A DNA stretch of 64,000 nucleotides from Dendrolimus kikuchii (GCA_019925095.2 CM034394.1:27330272-27394271), one strand, 5' to 3'; shown: positions 11,335 through 22,300, counted from the first letter of the stretch. Notes: a model not told the origin generated them from the sequence alone. Numbers and translations are program-made.

Positions 11335-14300
11335 ATGGCTAGCGGCAGTGGAGTCTCGTCAATTCCTGTGGAAAAACTGAGTGGTATCAATGACTACCAC
11401 AACTGGAAGTTTGCGATGCGCATGGTACTCATCCATGAGGATTTATGGGAGTGTGTGCAGTCGAAGGAAGTGAAGGACGAGAAGAAGGACCTAAAAGCTC
11501 TTGCTAAGATTTGCTTGTCGGTACATAGCTCGGTATATAGCCATGTACGCAACGCAAAGACCGCACATGAAGCTTGGAATAATTTAGAACAAGCTTTCCA
11601 AGGCAAAGGATTGTGCAAAAGGCTGAGCTTATTGAGAAGTCTCTTTAGTATAAAGAGGAATGAGCACGATTGCATGGACGTATATTTGTCCAAAGTCACC
11701 GACGTTGTGCAACAGTTGGACGAAATCGGATCACCTTTGGAGGATGATTTTGTTGCAGTCATCATATTAAGCGGGTTGCCATCCGATTATGACCCCTTAA
11801 TAATGACATTAGAAAATAACAACATGAAGTTGTCAAGCGAGCTGGTGAAGTCGAGGTTGCTGCAAGAAGAACAACGTCGCGCAGGCAGTAGTGAAACGGT
11901 GACGGCTATGGTTGCTAAGAAAACGGTTGTTTGTTATAAATGTCATAAGAGTGGACACGTGCAGAAAAATTGCCCACAAAATGTCTCTAAACAACAACAT
12001 AAAAATAAGAAAGCGTTCCAAGGAAAGCCTACAAGCAAAGGCATGTTGACGGCAATGTCAGTAGCTTTGAATAGTAATACCTGGTACGTGGACTCGGGAG
12101 CAACGTCACACATGACGAATAACAAAGATTTGTACATAAGTTTCCTGCCTATTGAACCAGTGCCAGTGAATGTGGCAAACGGTGATAAACTTTCGGCAAT
12201 CGGTGTTGGTAAAGTAAAAGTTAATTTAAAAACTGGTGAAAAGACGATAAGTCATGTATTTTATGTACCTAGTTTAGTAGGAAGTCTGTTGTCCGTGAGT
12301 GCATTAACTAAGAAAGGTTTTAATGTTAAATTTAATAAGAAAGGCTGTATAATTCTTAGTGGTAGAACGGTCATAGCTACGGCTACCCATGTAAATAATG
12401 TCTATCAGCTTGATGTTTGTAATAATTTTACATGTAATGCTGCAACGGAAAGAGTCGTGCCTAAAGTTTCTGTTTTAGACACTCTATTGACTTCGCAGGT
12501 GACTGAAGTTGCGCAGTCGGATGCGTGCTCAAGCGATGCAAGTCAAGCATCATTGGCCGCTGACTCTGAGGCAAACGCACCTAGTGAGAAGACTTCGCGG
12601 GAAACGTGGCATAGACGACTTGCTCATCTCAATGCCAGAAGCATGTACATCATGAAGAATGGGATGGTAACAGGCATTAATTATGACGAAGGTTCCTACC
12701 TACCATGTGAGTCATGTGTACTGGGTAAGCAATGTCGATTACCTTTTCCTAAAAAGTCAAAACGTCGATCTAAGGAAATATTAGGCTTGGTGCATACAGA
12801 CTTATGTGGGCCTATGCCACAAGCGTCTTTTGGAGGTTCTAGATATTTTTTAACTTTTATAGACGATTTTTCTCGGAAGATTTTTTGTTATTTTTTAAAA
12901 GGGAAGGATGAAGTTTTTACCTATTTTAAAACTTTTAAATCCTTGGTTGAAAACCAAACGGGCAAAACAATTAAGGTTCTAAGGAGCGATAACGGAACTG
13001 AATATGTTAATAAACAGTTTCAGAATTTTTTGAAAGAGCATGGGATAAAGCATGAAACTACTATTCCATATTCTCCTGAACAGAATGGGGTCAGTGAAAG
13101 AGCTAATAGGACAATTGTTGAAAAAGCCCGGTGTATGCTGCAGGATGCAGGTTTGGATAACCGCTTCTGGGCGGAGGCTGTCCAAACTGCAGTTTACATA
13201 AAGAATAGGTCGCCTACAAAGGCAGTGATGGGATCAACACCAGAAGAAAAGTGGACTAACGAAAAGGTTGATGTAAGTCATTTTCGGGTGTTTGGTTGTG
13301 TGGCCTATGCTTTAGTGCATAACACAAAAAAGTTCGATCCCAAATCCAAAAGGTATATTTTTGTTGGATACTGCGAGGAAAGCAAAGGATATAGGTTGAT
13401 GGATCCGGAAAATCTACCTACTTGTATAAAGGCTAGAAATGTAAACTTTTTCGAAAATAAATTTATTTCGAAAAATAATGTTACAGATGTGTCAAATACG
13501 TCATGTAATGAATTATTGACACCAAATATTATGAACATTATTTCTAATTCGGAAGTAAATAATATAAATGAAAATGAGAATGGGAGTGACCAGGTTGTCG
13601 TCAGGTCAGATGAGCGAGGAGATGAATCGTTTGAGCCTGATGCAACTGTGAGCTCGATCGTAAGTTGTGATGATTCTTCGGATGAAACATACGTTCCAGA
13701 GTCATGTTCTTTAGACGATACGGATTCTTCAAACTTCGTGAGCTTGAATAATACCACTGAATTGGCAAATATGGCGATGACATTATGCTGTGATAATGAC
13801 GAGCCATTGACAGTGGAACAAGCATTGAATGGTAAGGATGCTGGTCGTTGGCGAGAAGCAATGCAGGAAGAATATGATTCTTTTGCAAAGAACAATTGTT
13901 GGACGTTGACAGATCTGAAAGATGGACAAAAACCGGTAAGATCCAAATGGGTTTTTAAGATTAAACGTGGTCTTAACGGAAATATATTAAAATATAAGGC
14001 GCGTTTAGTAGCGAAAGGTTTCACGCAAAAATATGGTATCGATTACCAGGAAACTTTTGCACCAGTTGTACGTCATTCGACAATTAGGATGTTGTTTGCC
14101 ATTGCAGCCATAAAAGACCTTGACATTGACCAAATGGATGTCAAGACAGCATTCTTGAACGGAGATTTGAAAGAGAATGTTATAATGGAACAACCAGAAG
14201 GATTTGTTTTAAAGGGGGAGAATAAACACAAAGTTTATAAGTTAAACAAATCCATTTATGGTTTGAAACAAGCTGCAAAATGTTGGTACGATAAAATTAA

Positions 14301-15345
14301 TACCGTATTAACAGCAAAAATGGGTTTTAAAAGGTCTAGTGTGGAGCCCTGCGTATACTTTAGAAATCTACAAGGTAGATTATCTATTTTAGCCCTTTAT
14401 GTTGATGACATACTTTTATTTACTTCTTCAGATGCTGATAAACATGACATAAAGAAGCGTTTAAATGAAGAATTTGAAATAAAAGATTTAGGTCAGGTAC
14501 ATGAATTTTTGGGAATGCGAGTTTGCAGGCAGAAGAATAAAATCACACTCGACCAGGCTAGCTTTATAACTAGGATCTTGAACAGATTTAAGATGGCTGA
14601 CTGCAAATCTGTTTCGACTCCAATGGAGGTTGGCTTGAAGCTTACCAAAGCTGAAGCAAAGCTTGAAAATTGTGAGTACAGAAATCTTATTGGCTGTTTA
14701 ATGTATGTCGCTGTGTGTACTAGACCCGACATAGCGCATGCGGTTGGTTTCTTAAGTCAATTTAATGACTGTTATTCAGATATCCACTGGAAGGCAGCTA
14801 AACATGTTTTAAGATATCTGAAGGGTACTACCAATTATTGTTTGGTGTACGACAAAGGTAACTTTGAAGTATGTGGTTATGTAGACGCGGACTGGGCGTC
14901 ATGTGAAGTAGACCGGAAGTCATACACTGGCTATGTGTATAAAATCGGGAATTCAGTCATCAGCTGGGAAAGTCGTAAGCAGAAAACCGTCGCATTGTCT
15001 AGTACTGAGGCCGAATACATGGCTCTTTCCGATGCATGCAAAGAGGGTTTATTTATACGCACTTTTCTACAGGAATGTTTAAATTTAGATTGTGTTATTA
15101 ACTTATTTAATGATAACCAGTCTGCACAAAAGCTGAGTAAGAATTCGATGTTGCATTCGCGAACTAAACACATTGATGTCAGACACCATTTTATTCGTGA
15201 CATTGTTAATAAAAAATTGATTAATATTAAGTTTATGTCAACTGATAAAATGTTAGCGGATATTCTGACAAAGCCTTTACCGCGAGTAAAGTTTTCAATG
15301 TTTTTAGGTCAGTTTAATTTGAGAGGATATTATTTACGCGAATGA
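11335..15345 (+). CDS. Copia-type Gag-Pol polyprotein (1336 aa), intact
   Basis: The start is the first in-frame ATG (MASGSGVSSIPVEKLSG); the open frame extends slightly further upstream without an ATG. Domains by residue: Gag about 1-190; zinc knuckle CYKCHKSGHVQKNC (CX2CX4HX4C) from 200; aspartic protease DSGA at 253; integrase zinc-binding His from 426, with catalytic Asp 489, Asp 552 and Glu 588 (D,D35E, within SDNGTEY and SERAN); reverse transcriptase with YVDD at 1022-1025; RNase H from about 1183 (DADWAS, SSTEAEYMAL). The protein packages, copies and integrates the element's RNA in cytoplasmic particles and the nucleus. No stop or frameshift and all catalytic residues present, so the copy may be competent. 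Gag and Pol share one frame, as in Drosophila copia, where splicing sets the ratio; no splice pair was verified here. Confidence 0.97.
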   Translation: MASGSGVSSIPVEKLSGINDYHNWKFAMRMVLIHEDLWECVQSKEVKDEKKDLKALAKICLSVHSSVYSHVRNAKTAHEAWNNLEQAFQGKGLCKRLSLLRSLFSIKRNEHDCMDVYLSKVTDVVQQLDEIGSPLEDDFVAVIILSGLPSDYDPLIMTLENNNMKLSSELVKSRLLQEEQRRAGSSETVTAMVAKKTVVCYKCHKSGHVQKNCPQNVSKQQHKNKKAFQGKPTSKGMLTAMSVALNSNTWYVDSGATSHMTNNKDLYISFLPIEPVPVNVANGDKLSAIGVGKVKVNLKTGEKTISHVFYVPSLVGSLLSVSALTKKGFNVKFNKKGCIILSGRTVIATATHVNNVYQLDVCNNFTCNAATERVVPKVSVLDTLLTSQVTEVAQSDACSSDASQASLAADSEANAPSEKTSRETWHRRLAHLNARSMYIMKNGMVTGINYDEGSYLPCESCVLGKQCRLPFPKKSKRRSKEILGLVHTDLCGPMPQASFGGSRYFLTFIDDFSRKIFCYFLKGKDEVFTYFKTFKSLVENQTGKTIKVLRSDNGTEYVNKQFQNFLKEHGIKHETTIPYSPEQNGVSERANRTIVEKARCMLQDAGLDNRFWAEAVQTAVYIKNRSPTKAVMGSTPEEKWTNEKVDVSHFRVFGCVAYALVHNTKKFDPKSKRYIFVGYCEESKGYRLMDPENLPTCIKARNVNFFENKFISKNNVTDVSNTSCNELLTPNIMNIISNSEVNNINENENGSDQVVVRSDERGDESFEPDATVSSIVSCDDSSDETYVPESCSLDDTDSSNFVSLNNTTELANMAMTLCCDNDEPLTVEQALNGKDAGRWREAMQEEYDSFAKNNCWTLTDLKDGQKPVRSKWVFKIKRGLNGNILKYKARLVAKGFTQKYGIDYQETFAPVVRHSTIRMLFAIAAIKDLDIDQMDVKTAFLNGDLKENVIMEQPEGFVLKGENKHKVYKLNKSIYGLKQAAKCWYDKINTVLTAKMGFKRSSVEPCVYFRNLQGRLSILALYVDDILLFTSSDADKHDIKKRLNEEFEIKDLGQVHEFLGMRVCRQKNKITLDQASFITRILNRFKMADCKSVSTPMEVGLKLTKAEAKLENCEYRNLIGCLMYVAVCTRPDIAHAVGFLSQFNDCYSDIHWKAAKHVLRYLKGTTNYCLVYDKGNFEVCGYVDADWASCEVDRKSYTGYVYKIGNSVISWESRKQKTVALSSTEAEYMALSDACKEGLFIRTFLQECLNLDCVINLFNDNQSAQKLSKNSMLHSRTKHIDVRHHFIRDIVNKKLINIKFMSTDKMLADILTKPLPRVKFSMFLGQFNLRGYYLRE

Positions 15346-15510
15346 CAACATTTTTTAGGAGGTCTATGTTTAGTTTTTATTGTATATATAGTTATGTAAT
15401 GCCACATACGTGTTTATTGTTTCTTGTAGGGTTATAACATGAACTATGTATAATTATGTTTTGATTTGGAGAATAGTTCATACAATACTATGTTGAAATG
15501 ATTTCAGTTT

Positions 15511-15519
15511 AAGGGGAAG
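15511..15519 (+). other. Polypurine tract of the copia-type element
   Basis: AAGGGGAAG lies immediately before the 3' LTR TGTTGAAAT, the expected place for the plus-strand primer. Confidence 0.85.
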
Positions 15520-15707
15520 TGTTGAAATAAACCTCGTCATTTCAACAAGAACCTTTTTTCATAGGGTCTTCTATATTTAAACTACATTATAATATAGTAA
15601 CGTCATAGTGTCGGTTGTTATTAGGTCTCTAAGTATCCGCTATGCGTGTATGATTGTCTAGAATAAAAACTCTGCTGGTATTCACAATATGTGCCGTATT
15701 ATTTCCC
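15520..15707 (+). repeat. 3' LTR of the copia-type element, short at its 3' end
   Basis: Matches the 5' LTR from TGTTGAAATAAACC to TATTATTTCCC, with three small differences (CATAGTG for CACAGTG; two one-base deletions in short runs). The terminal 15 bases of the 5' LTR are absent; CATACTAAC follows, which could be a deleted form of CCATAACCAACA. Confidence 0.9.
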
Positions 15708-17013
15708 ATACTAACTTAAAATTATTATAAATAATCGTGTTAGAGTGAGTCTTTCAAGTGCATAGGTGTGATGTAGTGTCCGTGTATCTGTAAGTTCGCA
15801 TAGGTGATGTAAGAATAAGTATGTATGATTGAGCGGGAGTAAATGAGTCAGAGAATGTAGAGATTCATATGTTGTATAAGGAGTGTCAGGGAATCATGGA
15901 GGGGATTAGGAAATAACGTTGATAGTGGAAAACAGCATAGTCATTTAGGAATATACAAGAGGTCTACAGTGGACTGATAGTCGCGAGTTTTAAAGAAGTT
16001 AGTAATTTTTGCTTTGCAAGTACATTTATTAAGGGGGTATATGTTTAATATATTATTTATTTTATTATAAAGGAAATCACACAGAAAACAAAAGAAATTT
16101 TGTGTGCGACTGGTACGAAATAAAGTAGTTATACAAACATCTAGTTTACGTCGTTTATCTATAGCCCCATTAAAATAGATAAGAGAGTGTTTTTAAGTAC
16201 AATGTGCAAGATGAAGATTTGCCTGACTGTCATAACATCCCATTCTTTGTACAGTTTAACGGTAGGATAGCGGAAAGGAACTATGAACTACTGCACTGTA
16301 CTGTACTATGAAGAAAATGTTTGAATCTTCAGTTATATTGTATGCGGGCACCATTGATCTGCATTTGTCGCACGTTTACTTGCACCAGAATCACTTTATA
16401 GCACCATTATAATGACAGTAGTTTGCGAAGAAACTAATTATGACATACAAAATGAGATTGACGTCAAGACGTAAAAAACTTTGAAACCATATATTTATCT
16501 GTTTCTGTAGTTCCTGAGGTAATCCAATATGATCTGTGCTCAGTCGGTGGAGTGATGTTATAAGAATTCCTTTACAACTAGAAATCGAAAAGGACAATCC
16601 TTGACGAATTTTTGCCCATTGCATTAACAAAAACACATTTACAAATTAAGGTCGGTTTGATTTCATTTGGCGAGCGCGCCTTACTACACGCGGGAGCCGT
16701 GAACGGCGAACCGCAATATGAATCATAATAATTATGATAGCATCCATATGGGGATCCGCAAAGGGTTAATATTTAAATGGTCCTTCACCTGATTCTGTCC
16801 GAGAAAGAGAACTCTTGTGAGACGCGAATGCGTATATTTTAAGAGGTGGTGGTAAGCTCTTACTAGAGTCATGCACCGCTTAGAGTTTTGTGCTATAATT
16901 ATCGCGTGATGACGATGTACATCAATATCTTGAGGAAATTTACATATCGAGATTACTTAGGTGCGAGCGAAACTTGACAATCAGCCTTGGTTGACTTGTG
17001 GCCAATTCCTATA
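15708..17013. other. No gene seen
   Basis: AT-rich DNA with no frame or splice-bounded exon I can support. No recognised repeat ends. Confidence 0.3.
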
Positions 17014-17078
17014 TCTATACTAATATATAAAGTTGAAGAATTTGTTTGTTTGTTTGTACGCGCTAATCTCAGGAACTA

Positions 17079-18338
17079 CGAGGCATGCCTTTAAGTTTTG
17101 TCGTTTGAAGAAAAAAACACAACTAGAATCTTATAGTACTTTTTATTGTTTTTCAAAGTATTCCCCACGTAGCTTAATACACTTTTCCATTCGCTCAAAC
17201 CAGTTATTATAACATTTATTCCACTCTAAAGTGGGGGTGTTCAAAATGGCTGACTTGAAAGCGTCGACTGCTTCTTCACCGGACTGGAACCTTTGACCAC
17301 GAAGACTTTTCTTAATTTTAGGAAATGTAAAGAAATCGTTAGGGCTTAGGTCAGGACTGTATGGAGGATGGTCAAGAATTTCTACTTTTTCTTGCTTCAA
17401 ATACTCAATCGTTTCACGAGCGCTGTGTCAGCTTGCGTTGTCGTGGTGCAGGATGATGCGTCGTTATGAGTTAGATTTTCGAAGTTCGCCGATGACTTAT
17501 GGTAAACAAACTGTGGTATACCACTCTGCGTTAACCGTTCTACGACTTTTTCTACGGTTTTTCCAACGGACGTGGCCACCATCTTCTTTGAAGTGCTTCG
17601 AGAACGAACAACTTTAGTCGGCTTTGGCTCGTCTTGAAAGACCCAGATTGTAGATTGCTGTTTGGAATCAGGATCGGAGGCATAGATCCAAGATTCGTCA
17701 CCACTGATGATGTCGTAGACGTGATTTGACTCTCCTCTGTTGACCTTTGCAGAGTTTTCTTACACCATCTGACGCGGGCCGCCTTGTGATCGTCGGAAAG
17801 CAGATGCGGTATCCAACGACAAACTAGCTTTCTCACACCAAGCGCTTCTTTGAATGGTTGTCCCCGAGATGACTAATAGAGCCTCTATCTCTCGATACGC
17901 CACATGACGATCTTCGAGAATTAGTTGTCTCACAGCAATGATGTTATCTTAGTAAAGGCGGATTTTGGGCGTCCTTCGCGAGATTTGTCACTAACACTAG
18001 TATGTCCACGCTGGAATTCTAAATATCAGCGTTCGACAGTCCGCAGACATGGGGCTTCATCACTGAACACAGATGTTGGCTCTTCAAAACACTGAAGACG
18101 TGTCAGGCCTCTTCTAAAGTTGTATAAAAATTATTGCACGAACCTTTTTCTTAGAAACATTCATTTTCGTACCTAACCTGACAGATTCCAATCAACGCTG
18201 TGACTAAACAATAGCATTAATCCTAATACTTTCAACGGTTTTGAGATTCAAAATTTAAATACATTCGAATATAGAACAGTTCCAAATTCAATATTGCCGG
18301 GAAATATGGAAACGACAGAACTTAAAAGGCATGCCTAG
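17079..18338 (-). mobile_element. mariner transposon (1260 bp) with terminal inverted repeats and TA duplication
   Basis: The ends read CGAGGCATGCCTTTAAGTTT on the left and, on the opposite strand at the right, CTAGGCATGCCTTTTAAGTT; similarity runs about 26 bases. It is bounded by TA at 17077-17078 and 18339-18340; excising it rejoins the Helitron phrase AGGAACTACTGGT. The length is that of a full mariner. Confidence 0.95.
17143..18164 (-). pseudogene. mariner transposase (D,D34D) pseudogene
   Basis: The start ATG is at 18164 (MNVSKKKVRAIIFIQL). Separate frames carry REGRPKSAF, VRKLVCRWIPHLLSDD (near 17830), DESWIYASDPDSKQQ (near 17700, first catalytic Asp), HHDNAS (near 17440, second Asp) and HPPYSPDLSPNDFF (near 17360, third Asp). 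The second and third aspartates are 34 residues apart, the mariner D,D34D signature. Several stops and frameshifts, including one after NAS, break the protein, so it cannot transpose itself. Confidence 0.9.
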
Positions 18339-18604
18339 TACTGGTGTGATTGGATACATTTTTTCAGTGTTGGATAGCCCATTTATTGAGGAAGGTTATA
18401 GGTTATATATCATCACGCTAAGATTAATAGGAGCGGAGCACTAATGAAGAATGTTTCAAAATCGGGGTTTTTTTTGTGCTTTTGAGAGCTTCCGCGACAT
18501 GCGCTGCGTAAACGCTTAAACTTTCGCAAAAATTGTATGTGACAGAAGTTAGCGTTAGCCCAAATTAACTATTCCACGCGGACGAAGTCGCGGGCAGAAG
18601 CTAG

Positions 18605-19294
18605 TCTTACTATATATTCACTTGTCTTATCATCGGTTGAATTTTGACATTACTTGTATGGAGCATCTGTTAAATTTTAACCGATAGTAAGGCAAATGAT
18701 CGGTCATCATCATTATTGGTCCGAGACCAATAAGTGGTAATTCGGCCTCTAAGGGGGATAGAAGGAGGGGCACTGTTGTAGAAGAGCAGGACGGTGATGG
18801 GGCATTGTGGTACGACCACGGAGGCGGCCTCGAGATCCGAGGAGGTAATCGCCTTCACCACTCGCAAATAACAATAACGAATCGCGGCGAGGTTCACATT
18901 ATTCGCCGTTTGAATGCAAACCCGCGGACAATGCTGGGAACCAACTTGTATTATGTCGTAACACTAATGACTCTCTCTCGAAAGTTGTTTACTGCGAGGG
19001 CCGTCGCGCGAAGCCAACTAAGGCCCCGCTGCTGTCTTCTGGAGCGATCCTCCCCATATACCGTGTGTTGCTTTCAGTTTCTTGTTTATTGTGGGGTTTA
19101 AGTAAATTGTGTGATGCGTCTATGATGTTACCCCGTTGGATAGGGTGACGTATCACCGGCGAGAGCCCGTGGCTCAATCGCCGCGGGAGCTAGGCTCGTC
19201 CGCTCGAGAGGGGAGTACAAAATAGTACGATGAGATTTCCTGCTCTCTATTGCTTAATTAATTTAACATTAAACTTAAGACTATATATACATTT
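18605..19294. other. Unrecognised GC-richer segment (18690-19200)
   Basis: 18690-19200 is richer in G and C than its flanks and has open frames under 100 codons on both strands without motifs. It may be an untranslated part of a retroelement, but nothing ties it to a family. Confidence 0.25.
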
Positions 19295-19609
19295 TATCCG
19301 TGCAGGAATGGAGAAAGAATACAATTTCCTGCGGCCGGGCGGCCTGTCGTAAGGGGCGACTAAACAACCCACAGCCAGGTGGTAGGGCATTTTCGCGACT
19401 GGATGGCTACCACCCCTGGTCTAGAGCATGCCGCCATAACAACTTTGAGTTGTGTTCCGGCATTAGTGACCAGGTTCCAGTCTCCCTTAAGAGAGCAGCA
19501 GCGCATTTGTAGCACCTTTGGTGTTGCAAATGTCCATAAGCGATGGTAACCGCTTTCCATCCGGTGGGTCTTCTGCCTGTCTGCTGAACTCCTGCAATAA
19601 AAAAAAAAA
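19295..19609 (+). repeat. Short interspersed repeat family S, copy 3 (complete)
   Basis: Complete 315-bp copy from TATCCGTGCAGG to CTCCTGCAATAAAAAAA. It sits in the sequence shared with 9636-9800, and ATACA occurs on both sides, a possible 5-base target duplication. The two ends carry TGCAGGA and its complement TCCTGCA, each next to TTTTAT or ATAAAA. Confidence 0.9.
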
Positions 19610-19780
19610 TACAGAAATCTTAACGGCTACGTGAAAATATGTGAAACCTAAACATTTTCGTAGATACATCTCCGAAGGTTTTGACTGTTTTCTGTATTGA
19701 CAGATTTTGACACGTAAATGGACTACTCAGTATTAACCTTGCTAATTATGTAGCAATAAATTATTCCATGTACGTGACGT
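19610..19780 (+). repeat. Interspersed repeat shared with 9636-9800
   Basis: Collinear with 9636-9800 (ACAGAAATCTTA, CGTAGATACATC, TTATTCCATGTACGTGACG). Not recognised as a named family. Confidence 0.7.
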
Positions 19781-20054
19781 ATAATTAAATCTCGTGGTAC
19801 TGAGCGGGCGGCAAACTTTAGGAAATAGCGGAGAATACTCGAAGGAGTCAGGGGCCGATTTTGGTGACAATTAAAGCGGCATCATTGTACTGATGGAATA
19901 TCAATTACCCTAGTCAAGATTCGAATCCGTTGATTAAAAAAACCCAACCCGTAAGTGTTACTTAGACATCAGATTTTTCTTAATTTTTCGGCTGGTGAAC
20001 TTTGGAAATAAGGGGGAGTATGAAGGACTTATTTATTACAATTCGAAAAATCTG

Positions 20055-20185
20055 TTATATAATAAAAGTACCGTGTCTGTACATTTAAGCTATTAAAAAA
20101 AACTGGAATAGACTATATAACGCTTGAGAACACGATACAATTTTTTTTCGATGTCTTGTTTATTTGTCGGTTTATCTGTGGTCAG
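20055..20185 (+). repeat. Repeat shared with 35875-36020
   Basis: The phrases CTGTACATTTAAGCTAT, CTGGAATAGACTATA and GAGAACACGATACAATTTTT match, in order, the segment at 35890-35970. Probably a non-autonomous DNA element; ends not defined. Confidence 0.6.
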
Positions 20186-20253
20186 TATTCAACCAGGATA
20201 TAGTGTATCACAGTATTTAAAAAAGAACGTAAGCTATCGCTCTAGTAAAATAA

Positions 20254-20560
20254 ATTTTATTGCAGGAGTTCAGCAGACAGGCAGACGGCCCACTTGATGG
20301 AAAGCGGTTACCATCACTTATGGACATTTGCAACACCAAAGGTGATACAAATGCGCTGCTGATCTCTTAAGGGAGACTGGAACCTGATCACTAATGCCGG
20401 AACACAACTCAGGGTTGTTATGACGGCATACTCTAGACCAGGGGTGGTAGCCATCCAGTCGGGCAAATGCCCTACCACCTGACTGGGTTGTTTTGTCCCC
20501 TCTTACGACAGGCCGCCTGGCCGCAGGAAATTGTATTCTTTCTCCGTTCCTGCACGGATA
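20254..20560 (-). repeat. Short interspersed repeat family S, copy 4 (complete)
   Basis: Minus-strand copy, from TATCCGTGCAGGAACGG at 20560 to TCCTGCAATAAAA near 20254. Confidence 0.9.
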
Positions 20561-22167
20561 AAACGGGTATACAAAAAGGTCTTTCCAATGTAGTACAGTT
20601 CTCCAAATTCCGTCTTTCGGCAGGCATTTGCAAAGTAAACGCAAAGTCTTTGTTACCTGTACAACATGAAAGATGTCGCAGGCAAATGCCCGTTACAAAT
20701 AAATATGTATAATGAATTGGGCCTGGCAATCTGCGCAATTTTCCCCAGGTTCCATAGAAGTGATAAACCTGTTTATGGTTTTTTAGGGTACTGACAGTGA
20801 AATTAGTTGAAACACTTTGGCGTCAAAACATACTCATGAAAGCATAGCAGGCTATGACGTCATATCTTTTACGAGTCAATAAATCATGTACCTATTTATT
20901 TATTTTAGTTTACTATCACCATATTTTATAAATTAAATGACAACGGGATATTTTATCAGTCTTTTATATAAATTAGTTGGTTTAAAAAAACGGGGTGGAC
21001 TGTAGGTACTGGTTTTGGGAAAAGCGTGGTTTGCCTTACTTGGTTTATGTTGCTGCGATCTTCTTGACTTCTTGGGCCAGCCCGTGTTCTTTCTTCTTAC
21101 AAGATGAATTTAACCAAATACAATGACAAACACACTGATCGGAGCACGGAAAAGGCACTTTTAGTTATTAGTTTTAATATTTTTAACTTGCGGGAGCGAG
21201 CAGCGGGAAGTAATATCAGCGCGGGCGCGGGAAGAGAGCGGAGCGGGAAACGCCAAAAGACATTAAATTACAAGACGTCACTGTCAATGACAATTTTGAT
21301 TTTTTTTTGCGCAGTAAGGCTTTGGCCTTAACATTAGTGGCCGAAATTCGACCATAATAATTAATTTAAATTATAAGTTTGACCATTATTAAGGTTCTGT
21401 TGTCAAAGACTATATACTTCTATAGTCACAGATTTCGCAAAGGCTACATACACTGTTCATTTGACTTTAACAATAAACAAAAGAGTATATATGCGTGTGT
21501 ATGTCGTATTTTTTATGCATAATTTTTTAAAAATATTAGCATTCTGCTCTCCTTCCTTACATAAACTATATAAGTGTGCGAAATTTCATACTCCTCCGTC
21601 CGCGCAATTATCGTAAAAAGGGGTACAGAGTTTTTGCTGTGTTTTTGCTTCACGTATTAATATATAGAAGGTGTTGTTTTAGACTTTATTGTAAAATGTG
21701 TCGCCTACCCATTTGGCTAGAAGCATTTAATCGGAATAATGAGGTGTTTTCGGTTAAACACTTTTTTGTTGTGCTGTTGCTGTTTGTATGTAGCGGTTAT
21801 TTTCCCCTGAAACTTCTGGCTTCAGGTGGAGTGTTCAGTGTTGTCTACACAGGTGAATAGGGGGTCCGATACTATGCGAAATAGCGAAAAATACTGAAAG
21901 AATTCTCGCGACCGATTTTGATGAAAGAACTAAAGTGATTTTTGGAAGGTTAAAAAAGTGACATTTGTATTATTTCAGCCATTTATTAGTGTAGCTTGCC
22001 AGAATCAATCTTTGTGAAGGAGTTTCAATCCTCAAACTGGTAGATTTTTATAAATCCACTTATATTTTCAAGTGGTCAGAACCGGTGGCCTTATCAAACT
22101 ATCCGAAGCAATGCTTTATTTGTTAACACGGTATAAACTAAAAAATAGATGTGTTTTTTTAAATTGC
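20561..22167. other. No gene seen; GC-richer patch at 21190-21260
   Basis: AT-rich DNA. 21190-21260 is rich in GCGGGA-type purine-GC repeats without a coding frame. A frame at 21576-21860 is cysteine- and leucine-rich without domain features; I do not call it. Confidence 0.3.
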
Positions 22168-22300
22168 CTGAAGCAGGCAAACAGGCGGACGGCTCACTTG
22201 ATGGAAGGTGGTTACCGTCGCTTATGGACGTTTGCAACACCAGGGGCGTTGCCAACGCGTTGCCCTTAAACGACCCCATGTCGTAGCGCAGAGGGAAATC
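22168..22300 (-). repeat. Diverged relative of short repeat family S
   Basis: GGCGGACGGCTCACTTGATGG and TTGCAACACCAGGGGCGTTG resemble the 3' half of family S on the minus strand, but the following CGTTGCCCTTAAACGACCCC departs from it. Either an old copy or a sister family. Confidence 0.5.

Larger units (their letters stand above)
11026..15707 (+). mobile_element. Copia-type (Ty1/copia) LTR retrotransposon
   Basis: Complete order: LTR, primer-binding site, one gag-pol frame, polypurine tract, LTR. The order protease, integrase, reverse transcriptase, RNase H places it in Ty1/copia. The LTRs differ over the shared ~188 bases by one substitution and two single-base indels, so the insertion is young. 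No clear target duplication is visible: left flank TACAT, right flank ATACT. Confidence 0.95.
17014..18604 (+). mobile_element. Non-autonomous Helitron interrupted by a mariner
   Basis: Starts TCTATACTAATATATAAAG after an A and ends CTAG (18601-18604) before a T. A subterminal hairpin, GCGGAC-GAA-GTCGC with one bulged base, sits about ten bases before CTAG, as Helitron rolling-circle termination requires. Removing the mariner at 17079-18338 restores a ~330-bp element collinear with the copy at 8572-8807. Confidence 0.85.

Noticed and set aside
13305..14024. 239-codon minus-strand frame
   Set aside because: Shadow of the copia-type pol frame.
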